DNA from: Helopsaltes ochotensis
Taxonomy: Eukaryota; Chordata; Aves; Passeriformes; Locustellidae
Direction of reading: 5' to 3'
Assembly (NCBI GenBank): GCA_013400155.1
Contig: VXBM01000059.1
Span: 983,396-1,047,395, forward strand
DNA: 64,000 nucleotides
Below, piece by piece: positions 48,001 through 59,807 of the stretch (positions are counted from its first letter, which is position 1; every line of letters starts with the position of its first letter). Both the position numbers and the translations under genes were made by a program. The notes under the pieces are model-generated. The model had not been told where the DNA came from. It worked only from the letters and a program-made list of their open reading frames with translations, and searched no databases.

Positions 48001-51000
48001 GAATACTGCTAAAACTGCCTGGCATTGTGTCTGTGTCTATTCAAGAAGGATGACAAAGCAAGTATTACATGGAACATTTTATTATGCTTCTGTAATTATG
48101 TACAGCCTCAGGGTCATCTTTCAGGAGATGGGATGGAGGGACTTCCACACTATTTTCAATTCTCTATTGAATCCTTCTGTGACTGGAAATAAGTAGTTTA
48201 ATTTCCTTTGGATTTTTTTTCTCCAGTACTATGTTTACTTATGTCCCTCACCTCCTAAGGCTGTGTATGGCAGAATATATCTTCCACTTGCATTTAAGAG
48301 TGGGAATATTTGGATTTTTAGATACTTCCAAAATGCAACTGATAATTTCCAAGTTTGCCTAATTTTGTAATCAACTGCATTACAATGGTCATAAAGTTCT
48401 CTTGTTTTAGCCATGACAGCTATTATCAAATCTATTATAGGTTCCATTTTAGAGGAAGTAGACTTCCTTTTGTATACATCAGATTTGTTTAGTGGAATTA
48501 ACCATTATCCCTACCAGAATTATTTTGATGACTTAATCTCGATGGAATTTGTTAGAAAATGTAATCTTGTTCTTGCATGTGGCACTTAAGTTATGATCTG
48601 CACAGCTGTGGACTGGGTTTCCCTTATTCCTGTTTTACTTCCCCTGCCTCTGTTAATACTAATTTGGCCAAGTGTGGTTTATAGTTCAATTTCATGCTCA
48701 TTACAGTGTGACAAGAATTGGTAGCTGGCTGAAATGGGCATTCAGAGACTTGAGAGCAGGGAGGCTTGCTAGTGCATTCAAAAAATAAACACTGTGAGGA
48801 TGTTTCTTCATTAGATGGAGCTGGGAACTATAAACCCTGGGAATTTGAGAATTATCTATGTACATATCTGAGCACTTAGAGCTAAACCAGGGAAGGTGTG
48901 AGATTTCAGCTTTAAGTCATACCTGTCAAGGGTTAATGGGAGTTGAAGCTGGGCTACTTCCTTTGCAGCAGTATCCTTTTACACACATGCTTTTAAAAAC
49001 CTGCTAACCAAATACAAGCTGGCCCTCACTTAAAAACCCATTCTCACTTTCCTCAGGTTTAACTGGGGCTGACTGTCCAAATCTGCTCATGTACCATTCG
49101 ATATCACATGAAAGAATCCTAACTACCAGTGCAGGAGGCCACACATTTAACCAAAGGGCAAAGTTTTCCAAGAGTCCATCTCCTAAATGACACCCAAGCT
49201 GAGAGCTCAGGATTGTACCTACTTGGAGACATTGCTTTGCAACTTCAGTTTCCCTTAAATTTGATTCTTGTATGCAAAGTTTTATACAACGTTTTATAAA
49301 TACACAAGAAAAATATTTTCTTCGGTGTTTTCTAGAATCTGCCTTTAACATATATGTTGCTCTCCTTATTAATTTTTGAAGAGGACATCTGATGGCTTGA
49401 ATGAATGACACAAAGAAAGAACAACTCACAACTTCAAAAGCACGCACAAGTTGATAAAAAATTGCTTTTTTATGAATTTCAGTTAGGAAGAACTTTTGCC
49501 AAATAGAGGTGTAGATTTGTCTCTTACAGTCTTCTCCCATGACAAAATTTGTCAGAGGAAACGATTCTCTTTTAAATCAGATCCATGAATGAGTATCATG
49601 AATGTTAAGGAGAGCTGTCAGCCAGAAGAAAATTGGGTTGAAAGAGTTCTACATGTTACCAGATGTGTGAGTTCACCCTCATTCGAAAGTTCACAGTTTG
49701 ATAATCCTTTCCCTGGGACCGGTGTAAATGACTGCTCAAATCAGTTTGAGGGATGGATGGAAAAGCCTGTTTAGTTTTTATAGGATATGGTGAATGATTG
49801 GGAAGCCTCTGAACTCTGTTATCCTGCTGCAAGCCCAGCATGTGGCAGAAAACATGTAGTGTCTGAACGTATCTCTTACCAGATAGAGGTGAGAGTTAAT
49901 TTATTTTATTTTGCTTCAATTATTCTTTTTCATCCTAAATTATATAAGAAAATTTCAATAATCTAGTTAGTTCAAAAAATTGCTCAGTGTTCGTAAAATA
50001 GTGAGAGAATGCGACTCTTGTCTTTAATTTAACCATTGTTAGCAAATGCTGCTAACAATACTCTGCTTCCCAATGAAGTAATTTACCTTGAGGATGAGAA
50101 GTGGAAGAACGTTGTTTAAACAGCTGACTTGATTGCTCAGAAATGAGGCTGACTAAAATGACTTGATGACTTGTATTTGAGGACTAGGTTATTAAACAAA
50201 CTAAACATACAATAATATCAGCAAAAGCTGTCTTGGGGAATCAGCCCTCATTGCAATGGGGATGTTATGAGCATTTTTAAAGCAAATAAGTGTATTGAAT
50301 CAAACAGTAATGAAAGTAGTGCTGTGATTTGCCTGCAAAACTGCCATTAAAGGTTACGAATGAAAATAAATGGGAAAAACAGCAAAGCACCAAGAAAGAG
50401 GGTACTGAAGGCACGAATGGTGTCTGTAACATCAAATGAGAAAAAAAAAATCTTGCATATCACACAATACAGAAAATTATTCTGGATTTCTTAATGATTC
50501 AAGCTATGAAGAGTTTTGTGAATTATAACTAAGCTGGAAAATTCTCAGATCTCCACTCAGTGAAGCTGCAGTAAGAATCTGCAGTACCTACGCAGATAAA
50601 TTGCCATATTTTCTTTATTCTAATACTTTCAGCTTTTACACATAAGATCTTCATTTCTAATTTGACAACAGTTTTGTTATCCTATTTAAATAAAAGGGTC
50701 ACAGGAAAATGTCCGGATTTGATAGTAGTCCCATGCAGAATCTGTGTTTAATTTCTGGTTACCCCTTGTCACAGCTGCTGAGGCTCTGTGCAGTGCCCTG
50801 TACTCCTTGTCATGTCTGGAGCTCAGCTCAGCTAACTTTAGATGTCTACAAGGTAAATGTTGACATCTGAGCCAGTCAGGCTGTCTCCTTTCATCAGTGG
50901 AAAGAAACAGAAACTCCAGTGAGGTCAGTTTTAACGCCGGGCCCGTTTCTGGTAAGCCACGTGAGCAGGGATGTCTGATCCGGGTTACTCGGGGCAGAAG

Positions 51001-51038
51001 GAGACTCAGCTCCGGCTGACTCCTCTGGGTGCTACGGA

Positions 51039-51110
51039 TATATATAGACCAGGGGTGAGAATTTTCTTAGAGCATGGAGAACGCTGTTATTTTTGAATAT
51101 ATAGCAGGAG
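51039..51110 (+). promoter_or_regulatory. possible TATA promoter with short first exon
   Basis: TATATATA at 51039-51046 is followed 28 bases later by an ATG (51074) in an acceptable context, then 12 codons (MENAVIFEYIAG) and a perfect donor, CAGGAG|GTAAGT, after 51110. The 100 bp upstream (50930-51037) holds about eight CpGs and an E-box CACGTG at 50958-50963, above the local background. This could be an alternative or nested first exon. The exon would end in phase 1, which does not fit an NKD1 exon that must begin in phase 0, and its leader would be very short. Confidence 0.25.
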
Positions 51111-51990
51111 GTAAGTAAGGTAGGATTAGCTGCTCAGCGTCTAGCTGCTTTGAAATTTTACAGTTAGTTGTGCTATTTTAACCAGAGGAGATATATCAGG
51201 TTTCCATGGATAGACTCGTGTCCACTCTGTGTGCTCTAAGTTACTGTGTCCAAAACTGTCACTGTCTCTCAGGGGAAAAAGAAAACCCGGCCATGTCCAA
51301 TGGTTGAGAAGGGAGAAAGTTAACAAAAGAAATGCTGTGGTAAAACTCTGGGAGGGAACATGTGTATGTATGAATGGGGAAGAGCAGATAACAGAAAAAG
51401 GAGAAAGGAAAGCGGCTGACTGTCCTTTCTTTATTCATTGCTTTAAGGAAGGCCTTTAAGCTGGAGAGCAAATTGGAATGTCAGCAGGCTGACACGAAAA
51501 CATTAATCTCGTCTATCTGAAAAGAGGTAGATTTAGGAACCTTTGCCCGTGAAGCTTGGCCTCTGTTGCACTTTGTTAAGTGTGGGTGTTTAAGGGACAG
51601 TGTGTTTATGTGTGCACGTGTCAGAGAGAGAAAAAACAGAGGACCAAGGACTTATCTTTGCAGAAGCAGAACATGACACCCACTATCAACAGTGGGTGCA
51701 TCTCTTCTGCAGATAGAGGGGTTTTGTCCATTGATCATGTTCTTTATGTTTTCAGTATTTGCCTGTGTGTCACAGAACTGGATAATCACTTGCAGTACTT
51801 CTCAACCTTGTGCTAAACTATGACTTATCCCATATATCTTTTTATCTGCCTTTTACATTGAACAGACTAGAAAATCCTTGCATTTTCCCCAGCAGCACAG
51901 CTCAAAATCACAGCTCCGCTGTATAAGAGGTGAAACGTGTTTGTGTAAATAACCTGACAATGATAAGCTGTTTTGGTTTGTGGTTGGTTT

Positions 51991-52008
51991 GTTGTTGTTG
52001 TTGTTGTT
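51991..52008. repeat. GTT trinucleotide microsatellite
   Basis: Six uninterrupted GTT units within a wider GT-rich stretch (about 51973-52045), followed by a T-run. Ordinary simple repeat. Confidence 0.9.
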
Positions 52009-55000
52009 TGTTTGGATTTGTTTGGTGGTTTGGTTTTTTTTTTAATTGACAGAATGGTTGAAAATATTTGATGTCTTTGGATACATATGGTGATATGTAT
52101 AATTAGCATAAGGAAGAAGTAATAACCCTGTCACTTTGCTGTGGAAGGATTATTGGCTGGAGGTTACAGTGTAGTTGAGGTTATAAGAAATTGTGGGTTC
52201 TGTCAGTGGTTCTCTCAAATTCTTTAACTTCTGCATGACATACCTTATCTCTCTTGAAAATACCCTGAAGTTTTTTCAACCCCCATTGCATGCTGTACCA
52301 ACCTATCACTTGCCATCACTGCTCATACCATAGCTAGTCCTCATGCTTCTTTTACAAGGTTCTCTTAATGTCTGTAAAGCATTTGTAGTTACTTTCAGTC
52401 ATGGATCTCAATACTTTCTCAGTATCCTCCTGGTGGATTGGTATTTAGGGACAAAATTTGTCTGCTGAATAACTTTTCATTTGAGAGTAACACCAGTGCT
52501 GGAGACTTTCTTGAAGAAAAGATGATGTCAGCCTCTTGCAGGAAGGAAGAAGCCTTGCCTGTATTTCAGTGGCATAGATAAGGGCAGGGGAAAAATTCCC
52601 TCCCTGTAAAGTTGTGCTTGAAGTAGGAGGAGCTCTTATCGCTCAGATCTTGAGTTGCTTTATTGTAGCCTGCTCTTCCTCTTTGATGCCTTCTTTTCCT
52701 TTATAGCCCTGTAGTTAATTAACTCACTTGATTAAAAGCAGAATGTCCAAACTCATGGGTCACCACACTTGGGAAGTTTAGATGTCCTGTTTAAAAATAG
52801 GCATCAGCACCTGATATGCCTTTTGAAGACAGCAGGAGCCAGTCCTGCATGAGCTGGCTAAATATAGTGGCAGGCCCACCACTTGCCAGAGAGATTAATA
52901 AAAGGAAGAAATTCCACTTGGGCAGGTAGGGTGCAGCAGATCCAGATCTCCCAGCTGTACTGTCTGGTGGTGTGGGCTCTTAGTTGAGATTTGCTTTGAT
53001 TTTTATTTTTTCAGTATAGCAGTGTAGAGAAACTTGTTCTGTCAGATGTTGTCAAATTGCAAACAAGAAGGGTTTTATATCTCTTTTACTCAGTTATTAC
53101 TTGGACAGAGCAGAAATACTTGAAAATTGCTTTTTTACTTCACAGCCACTTGCGGAGATCAGCCCTGTGTGCAACCTTCACTTAGTGAAATAGAAAATTA
53201 AATTATCCTAATTGCACAGTGCACCATGTCTCCATGTTTCATCTTTCTTTCATTTTAGTTTTATTTTTACTACCATTTCACACAGACCTATTTTTCATTT
53301 CACTTGTATTATTGTAAATTATTGGTATCAGCTGAAAGGAAGAGATGATGAAGTTGCTGGTTGAGGTGAAGTTAGAGCAACTGCTCTGGTAAATTACTTA
53401 AAGTTTAATTCTGCAAATTTATTTCTTGTTTTTCTCAGTTTAGGCACACACTTTAAGTCTGTGAAGTTTGGCATGTAGGAATGTTTCAATGTATGTTGAC
53501 TCCTGTACATAAACACAAATCTCCAACTGTCCAGAAAAAGAAAAGCTAATGTGGTGAAAAGGCTGAGATTTGAAATGAGAAATAGAAACAGTGGGGAAAA
53601 GCAGAAATAGGAAAGATTCACCATCATAAAGATGCAGGAAGAAATACTTTTTGGGGCTTTCACTAGGTAACCCATCCTTTGAATTCAAGCTGGAAAAATT
53701 TACCTTGCACCAGCCAAAAACAAAGCCCTGAGTGAAGGGGTGGGAGAGTCCTACTGAGGAAGTTTTGATCTCTAGGATCAATATAAGCTTCCTTAGCCTG
53801 ACTGTACACTTAACCTAGCCTTCCACTTCTGGCCAGGGTGCTGCTGAGTGGGATGTCCTCACACCTGCCTTTCTCTGTAGGCAATGCCAGAGCTTCTGGT
53901 AGCTTCTACAGCACTCTTGCATTTCAGAAGTGTGAGTAGTTACTGTCCAGGGCAGTTTGGAACAGCATCAGACAATCTCCTGCAGCTTAGGAAAAAATTG
54001 TAAATCATTCATATGTCATGAAAGGTGTGTAAGTCAGTGTTGACCTGATTTCAACACACAATGCATTACAATAGTTTACTGTCATAACCCAGATTCATCA
54101 ATCAAATGCAGCGAATAAATCAACATAGGAGGCCCTGAAAGACTGTCAGAGACAGTGCACTTCTGTGAGTATGGCTCCTTCAGGAACTCAGAAAGAGAAG
54201 GTTGATTATTTTCCATAATATTATCTCTGTACAGATACAAAGATAAGTTGATATAATGGCATTTGGCCCTATCATTGCATTTGGTGTATAGTGAGCAGCA
54301 TAGGGGTACCATGTACATAAAGCAAGTCCCTTGGGAAAGAACTTTACCTGAAAAGAAAATTTTAACCTTGATTTGTAGGGTTGCTATTTGAAGTAAGTGA
54401 TGTGAATAAATCTTTCACCTTTGCCTTTGTAGATTATTTCATCTCCAAAAATCTGATATTTAGAAACACACCTACTTACTGCATACAGATATGCTGAACT
54501 GGGGACCCTCTTCAGGTGATAATTTGGCCTCTTTGAACTTAAAAGCTTTGATTTTCCCCACAGACCGCTTGAAGCCGAAACAGATGCCTGCCTGACCAGG
54601 AGGCCGTGCTGATGAACACCAGACTGTCTAAATACCAGTGAGAGAAGGAAAGAACAATGATATGAAATGGTGGGGGAAAATGCTTCAACAAACTTACTAT
54701 GGCCTCTGGGTACATGGTCAAAATAAGATGAGAATTAACTCAAACGCCCATAGCACAACGGAGACACTCCTCTCAGTAAGCTGTGTCCTGTATTTCCTCC
54801 CAAGAGATGTGTGATGCAGGCAGGTGGATCCAACATTTCTTAATTTTTGGGCTCAGATTAATGAATATCAGTTTCTGATAGAAGGTGTTTACCAATGCCA
54901 CTTTTTCATTCCACACAGAAATATGCTGTTGAAATAATCCCTGTCCAGGAATGAAAAAGTAAAAAAGACAATAGAGATATGGAACTGCTAAAGATGGTTG

Positions 55001-57819
55001 GTTTCGGCAGTTGCAGGAGAGAGTTAGGATCCAGATGAGTACTGCAACTGAAAGGAAAAGAGGCTGAAAGAACTATATATTCCATGGGGACCCTCAAGTA
55101 AATTCTTGCCCCTTTCATAAGAAGGAAAACAAAAGCACATTCCTCAGCTCTGCTTCCATTTTGTTCATTCTCTACTTAATCTTTTGGAAAAGAAAAGATG
55201 GAGAAGCTCTTTCCAACAACCTGTCTGCACTGGGCAGAAAATAAATGTACTTTTAGTACTTGAGGTGCTCTGCCTGTGTCTTGGCCTTAGAGAGCCTGGT
55301 GTCCTCCCCTCCGTGATAACCTAGTGCAGCTGAGGCAGGGTGCTGCTGATTCCTGGGGGAATGCTTTTCCTGTGGGATGACGAGGAGTCCCTTGCACGGG
55401 GACAGGCTGCTCAGCACTCCAGGCTCAGTGCCCGGTGTGAGAGGGCTCCAGCTCCTCGCCAGGGCCCCGTGGGCATGGCTGCAGTGCAAATCGTTGTGGT
55501 CACTGGCCTTTGCGTTTCAGGAGTAACTAGACATGGAGGCTAAAATGCCATGTTAAGTGGAGTTAGATGGAAGCAGCAAGGAAGAGCCTTATGACCACTA
55601 TTGAAGAGGGCAGCACATAAAGGCTGTCAGGCTCATCTACTTTCAGGGGGTCTTCCATTGTGCAAAATATTCATACAGAAGTTAATTCTCTCTAAAAGCC
55701 GGCTAGTGTTGAAACCTCCTGGACTCTCTTCTTAAAAGTTTTGCTTTTGGGAAGATTGAATAGAGGAAAAATTCCTCCCTTTTCAGAGTATGTGCTGGTT
55801 GCATCTTCTGAGTACTCAGCTGCTTAATTTTTTCTTGTAGTTACATCCTTTCCCCTTTTGCAGAAGAGGGTTAAAATGTATATTTTAAGTGTATTATATC
55901 AGTTTTTTCTTTAAAAAAAAAGAACATGTGGCTGAAACTAAGCAAATTTCAGGTTGGTCTGGGTGGTGGTTGCTATTCTCCCAAGATGTTGACAGTATTT
56001 CTGATGATAGCTTCATTTTATACAGATATTATTGAAACATGGAAAACCCCAAATCTTCTGAGTTTCTTCAAACCCACATTGTCTTTTTGCCTGTATTTCC
56101 CCTGAAAGTAGTCAACTCTGATGTCTCATGAAATCGCTGAAAGTAAATTTTTTCAAAAGACATTTGTTCTCAAGAAGATATTTTCTATTGTCTGTGTTCC
56201 TAAAACAGTAATTCCCTTTCTGAACTCTAGAGCTGCTTTTGCTCCTGTTGAAAAATTTGGCCAAATCAGATTTAAGGAAAAGAGAAAGAGGATAGAAGGT
56301 CAAGATAGATGGAAGGTATTTAGTGGGATGTCTTTAAAAAAGTGTGGTACAAAGTGTACAAAGATACTGTAGTATCAGTCTGAACTCCTGTGTAGTTTCT
56401 AAATGTGTGTGTTTCATGAGTTTTACGGTAAGGAAAGTACATCTTTTAGCAGGAGTTGTTTCTTTGGAACCTTTTCCAACTTTTCTTTGGGTCCCAAAGA
56501 AGGTGTATAGAAGTTTTTGGAAATTTGCAGCATTCTCCTTTGCTAACTGTGGGGACAGATAGGTAAATCCTGATAGACCAAGACAAATTACATGCACTTG
56601 CCTGTCTGTAAGAGACAGTAATATACTGGAAAAATATTTCTTTGCCAGCACCTTTCCCACATTGATTCATCTCGTTCCAGCAGCTTAATCATGGCCATTT
56701 AAATGTGCTATTGCAGATATTAATTCAGTTTGACACATCCATTTTCCATACACTTGGGAAGGAAATCTCCTTCTACTGGTTCCCTACTTCAAGGCACAAA
56801 GCAAAACAAAATACAAAGGAATGTTATGTGATTGGTACCAGCACCGGATGCTCTATTTGTTTGTAAGTTCTTGTTCTTTTTGAAATAAGCTGCAGCGGCA
56901 AGAGAGGCCTTTAGACAATCTGGAGGGGATATAAAGAATGTGCTTTGTTTATACTGAGATAAAATAATTGAGCTTTTCTCTTGCTGCCTGAAAGCCATGT
57001 CTCTAGTTTCTGGGACCTGTTTACTGTGTACTGTACAGAGCCTGCAGCCTTTCTGCAGCAGATCAGGACTCCCCTGGCCTGTCTGCCGTTTCCTTTTTTA
57101 TGGCTGGGTTTTTGAGCAGCGCTGGTATGCCCCAAACACCTGCCAGATTTGCATATCATTCTTGCTTGGCTTGAGCATCCACTGCAAAGTTGGCACATGA
57201 ACTGTGGAGAAGCAGGGCTAGTGTTTTGATTGTACGCCAGAGCCTGATACTGAAATAGGCAGTGGGAAGGGATCCAGTAATTGTTGGCCTCTGATCAATG
57301 AAAACTGTCGTTAGGCCAGTAAATCGTCGGTATGTGGGCTTAGTTCTATATATCATCTTTGGGCTGGTGTCACCCTGACTCCAGGACGAGAACATTATCA
57401 ACATGTCATCAAGTCTGCCGGGAGCTTTTTATTACTTTTTCTCCCTTTGATTTATATCCATTCTCAAATTTCACACAGGTCAGGTTCGACAGCACACTGC
57501 AGGGACGTTGAAGGGATTGTTTCTTTGGTGCAGAAATAGATTTGCCAGCCCCATCTAGCAGGCAGCCCTTCTTCCCTGTGTAGTCCAAACTAGTCTTCCT
57601 CTGGACTGGAGAGCCTTCCTCCCGCATTGCTAGTTGCCGTGGCAGGAAGCAGAGGTTGCCATTATCTCTGCTCAGACTGTTTGCTGGGATTGTGATGAGA
57701 CAACACTTGATTAGCTTTGGCCTTGTCCAAACACAACAACTTTAGTTTAAATAAACTGCTACTTTAATTTGGATTGAATGGTGAAGACTCTGTTATGGGC
57801 ATTAAGGATTCTAGCTATC

Positions 57820-57869
57820 ATTTTTATTTGGCTTTAAATGATTCAGAATCAATTAAGCCAAATAAAAAT
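57820..57869. repeat. near-perfect 50-bp palindrome
   Basis: The left half (57820-57844) pairs with the right half (57846-57869) around a single central base. The inner arms TGATTC/GAATCA are perfect, then there is one mismatch, four more pairs, and one unpaired T on the left. The outer arms ATTTTTATTTGGC and GCCAAATAAAAAT are perfect. The core is AT-rich with ATTA/TAAT-like words. The single-base loop argues against a microRNA precursor; it is better seen as a cruciform-capable palindrome, a MITE-like remnant or a symmetric protein-binding site. Confidence 0.8.
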
Positions 57870-59775
57870 AAACCACATGAAATAAATGTCCACGTGGCTT
57901 TTTGCACTTGAACTCTGTTTAAAACTAAGCCTCCCATTTAAATCCAGCAGAGCTTCCTTTTGCAGACAAGCCCATCCACCAGCAGTGCTGTGGGAGTAAG
58001 GCCAAGCAGCCTCTCTGGAGTGTGCAGATGTACCTGCTCAGGAAAAACTTCCCCCTCCTCCCATTGGGAAAATTAAATCCGTACTGGCTATAAAAGCTGC
58101 AGCTTCTGTGGCTTTGCTAATGTTTTTTTAAACAGCTAAATGGATGGTCATTGCTATGTGTGGATGTGGGATAATGTAATTTCTTCTTTCGGGTAACTTT
58201 CTGTGAAATAAAGGTCTTTTTCTGCAGTAATACCTGCAAGAGGGCACTGCTAAAGCAATAGCAGAATAATAGTAATTGTGATAAGGACCTAAACCTGCTT
58301 TTAAATGAAATCATAAATGTTCACAGTGTAAAGCACTGGCCTTATCTTTGATTTGGAGGATGGGGAACTACATGGTATTTCTTCAGTAAATTTTTCCCTT
58401 ATTCCTAACTACACCCTATACTTTCAAGGCCAAGTGAGGCTGTTTCTTAGTTGCTACTCTTGAGAATGATTAGTGTTTAAAAGAATGTGGTATATACAAT
58501 TAGAGCCTATTGTAGCATTAAGGTTTGAATTCAATTCCTTTTGCATGCAAGTAATGACTGAAATCTGGAAAAAATCATAACTGAAAAGAGCTTGGCCAGA
58601 AAATATGGATGTTGCCTGTTGGATTACAAAAGCAAGGCAGCACATTCAGAGTTAAGGCTGAATGCCCAAGTGGCTGTGGTACACCAAGGGATTATGTGCT
58701 GCTGCCTTCTACATATAGGCACAGCCAGTCCGGATACAGTTAAGAGTCCAGGCTCTGATTTTACCCAGATTTAGATGAACTTGAAATGTTCTGTTTAAAA
58801 GAACTCTTTGTGGATTCCACCCTTGAATGTAGGATAGCTTTATTTAAAAGCAAAATTAGATAAAAAGTTGCTGGTTAAGGTGAATGGCTGGCTTTTAGCA
58901 GGCTGAGTGGCTTTTCTGGAGACCTTTTATTCTAATCAGTAAATCCTCATTAAAGGACACTGTTTAAATCTGATCATGGCCCCATTTCAGCACAGCACTT
59001 AGCATTTCCCGAAGTATGCAGGAAGTCAGTGAGATTACTTACTTGCTTAAAGTTAAGCAAGTGCAGCACCAAATTGGGATGTGCATGAGCACAAGATTAG
59101 TTGCTACACAAGTATAGACCTTATTAACCAATGTTAAATATTTTGAATTCTTTTTTAATCTTCTTAATGGGAAAGTGAGTAGGCTGCCTTGAAACTCCTT
59201 TCTTGCCAAATTCCATTTCTTAAATCAAAGCTCACATTTGAATTACATGACCACAAAAAGCATTATAAACTAATAAACCTCTGAATTTGTTTACAGTTGT
59301 GTAAATTGAAAAAACAGACAAACCAGCTTAAGATTTCTTTGTTCTTATTTTTCCTTTTCCTTTTTTTTTTAGCACTTGCTCTCAGGCTTCGGCCTTTGAA
59401 CCGTGTTCTTTCCTTGGCTGTGTTTCACTCTTCCCTAGGTCGAGCAGGCAAGGAGGGCTGTGACAGCTGTCTGAGCTGAAATGCACAGCCAGCCTGGTTA
59501 CCCTGCACACAAACTGTTCAAAGGAGCTGCAGTTTGCTGGCAGTACAGTTTCACATGTCCAGAGTGACAGACCTGCCTGCCCTGGGCTGTTAGCAGAAGG
59601 CTTCAAAGCAGCCCTGACCACAGAGGGCTGCACTCCGAGTGTCCTGCTGTGGTGACATGCTCTGTGCACAGTTAGCAAACTTGTTCTCCTCAAATTCCCC
59701 TCCTGCTTCCGTGAGATGAGCAGAATGCACACTGCAAGGGGACAGCTAAGGCTCTGTGTGCAAGGGCATAACAAA

Positions 59776-59807
59776 AATAAACACAGTGATAGAAAAAAAA
59801 AAAAAAA
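59776..59807 (+). other. AATAAA followed by poly(A), possible retrocopy end
   Basis: AATAAA at 59776-59781 is followed 11 bases later by 15 consecutive A (59793-59807). This is the signature of an inserted polyadenylated cDNA. The preceding few hundred bases (about 59440-59775) are GC-richer than the surroundings but match no gene I know, and no target-site duplication was found. A plain A-run beside a chance AATAAA remains possible. Confidence 0.3.

Noticed and set aside
59297..59479. Exon candidate after the T-run and AG at about 59372
   Set aside because: The phase needed for NKD1 hits a stop after a few codons and no donor is convincing.
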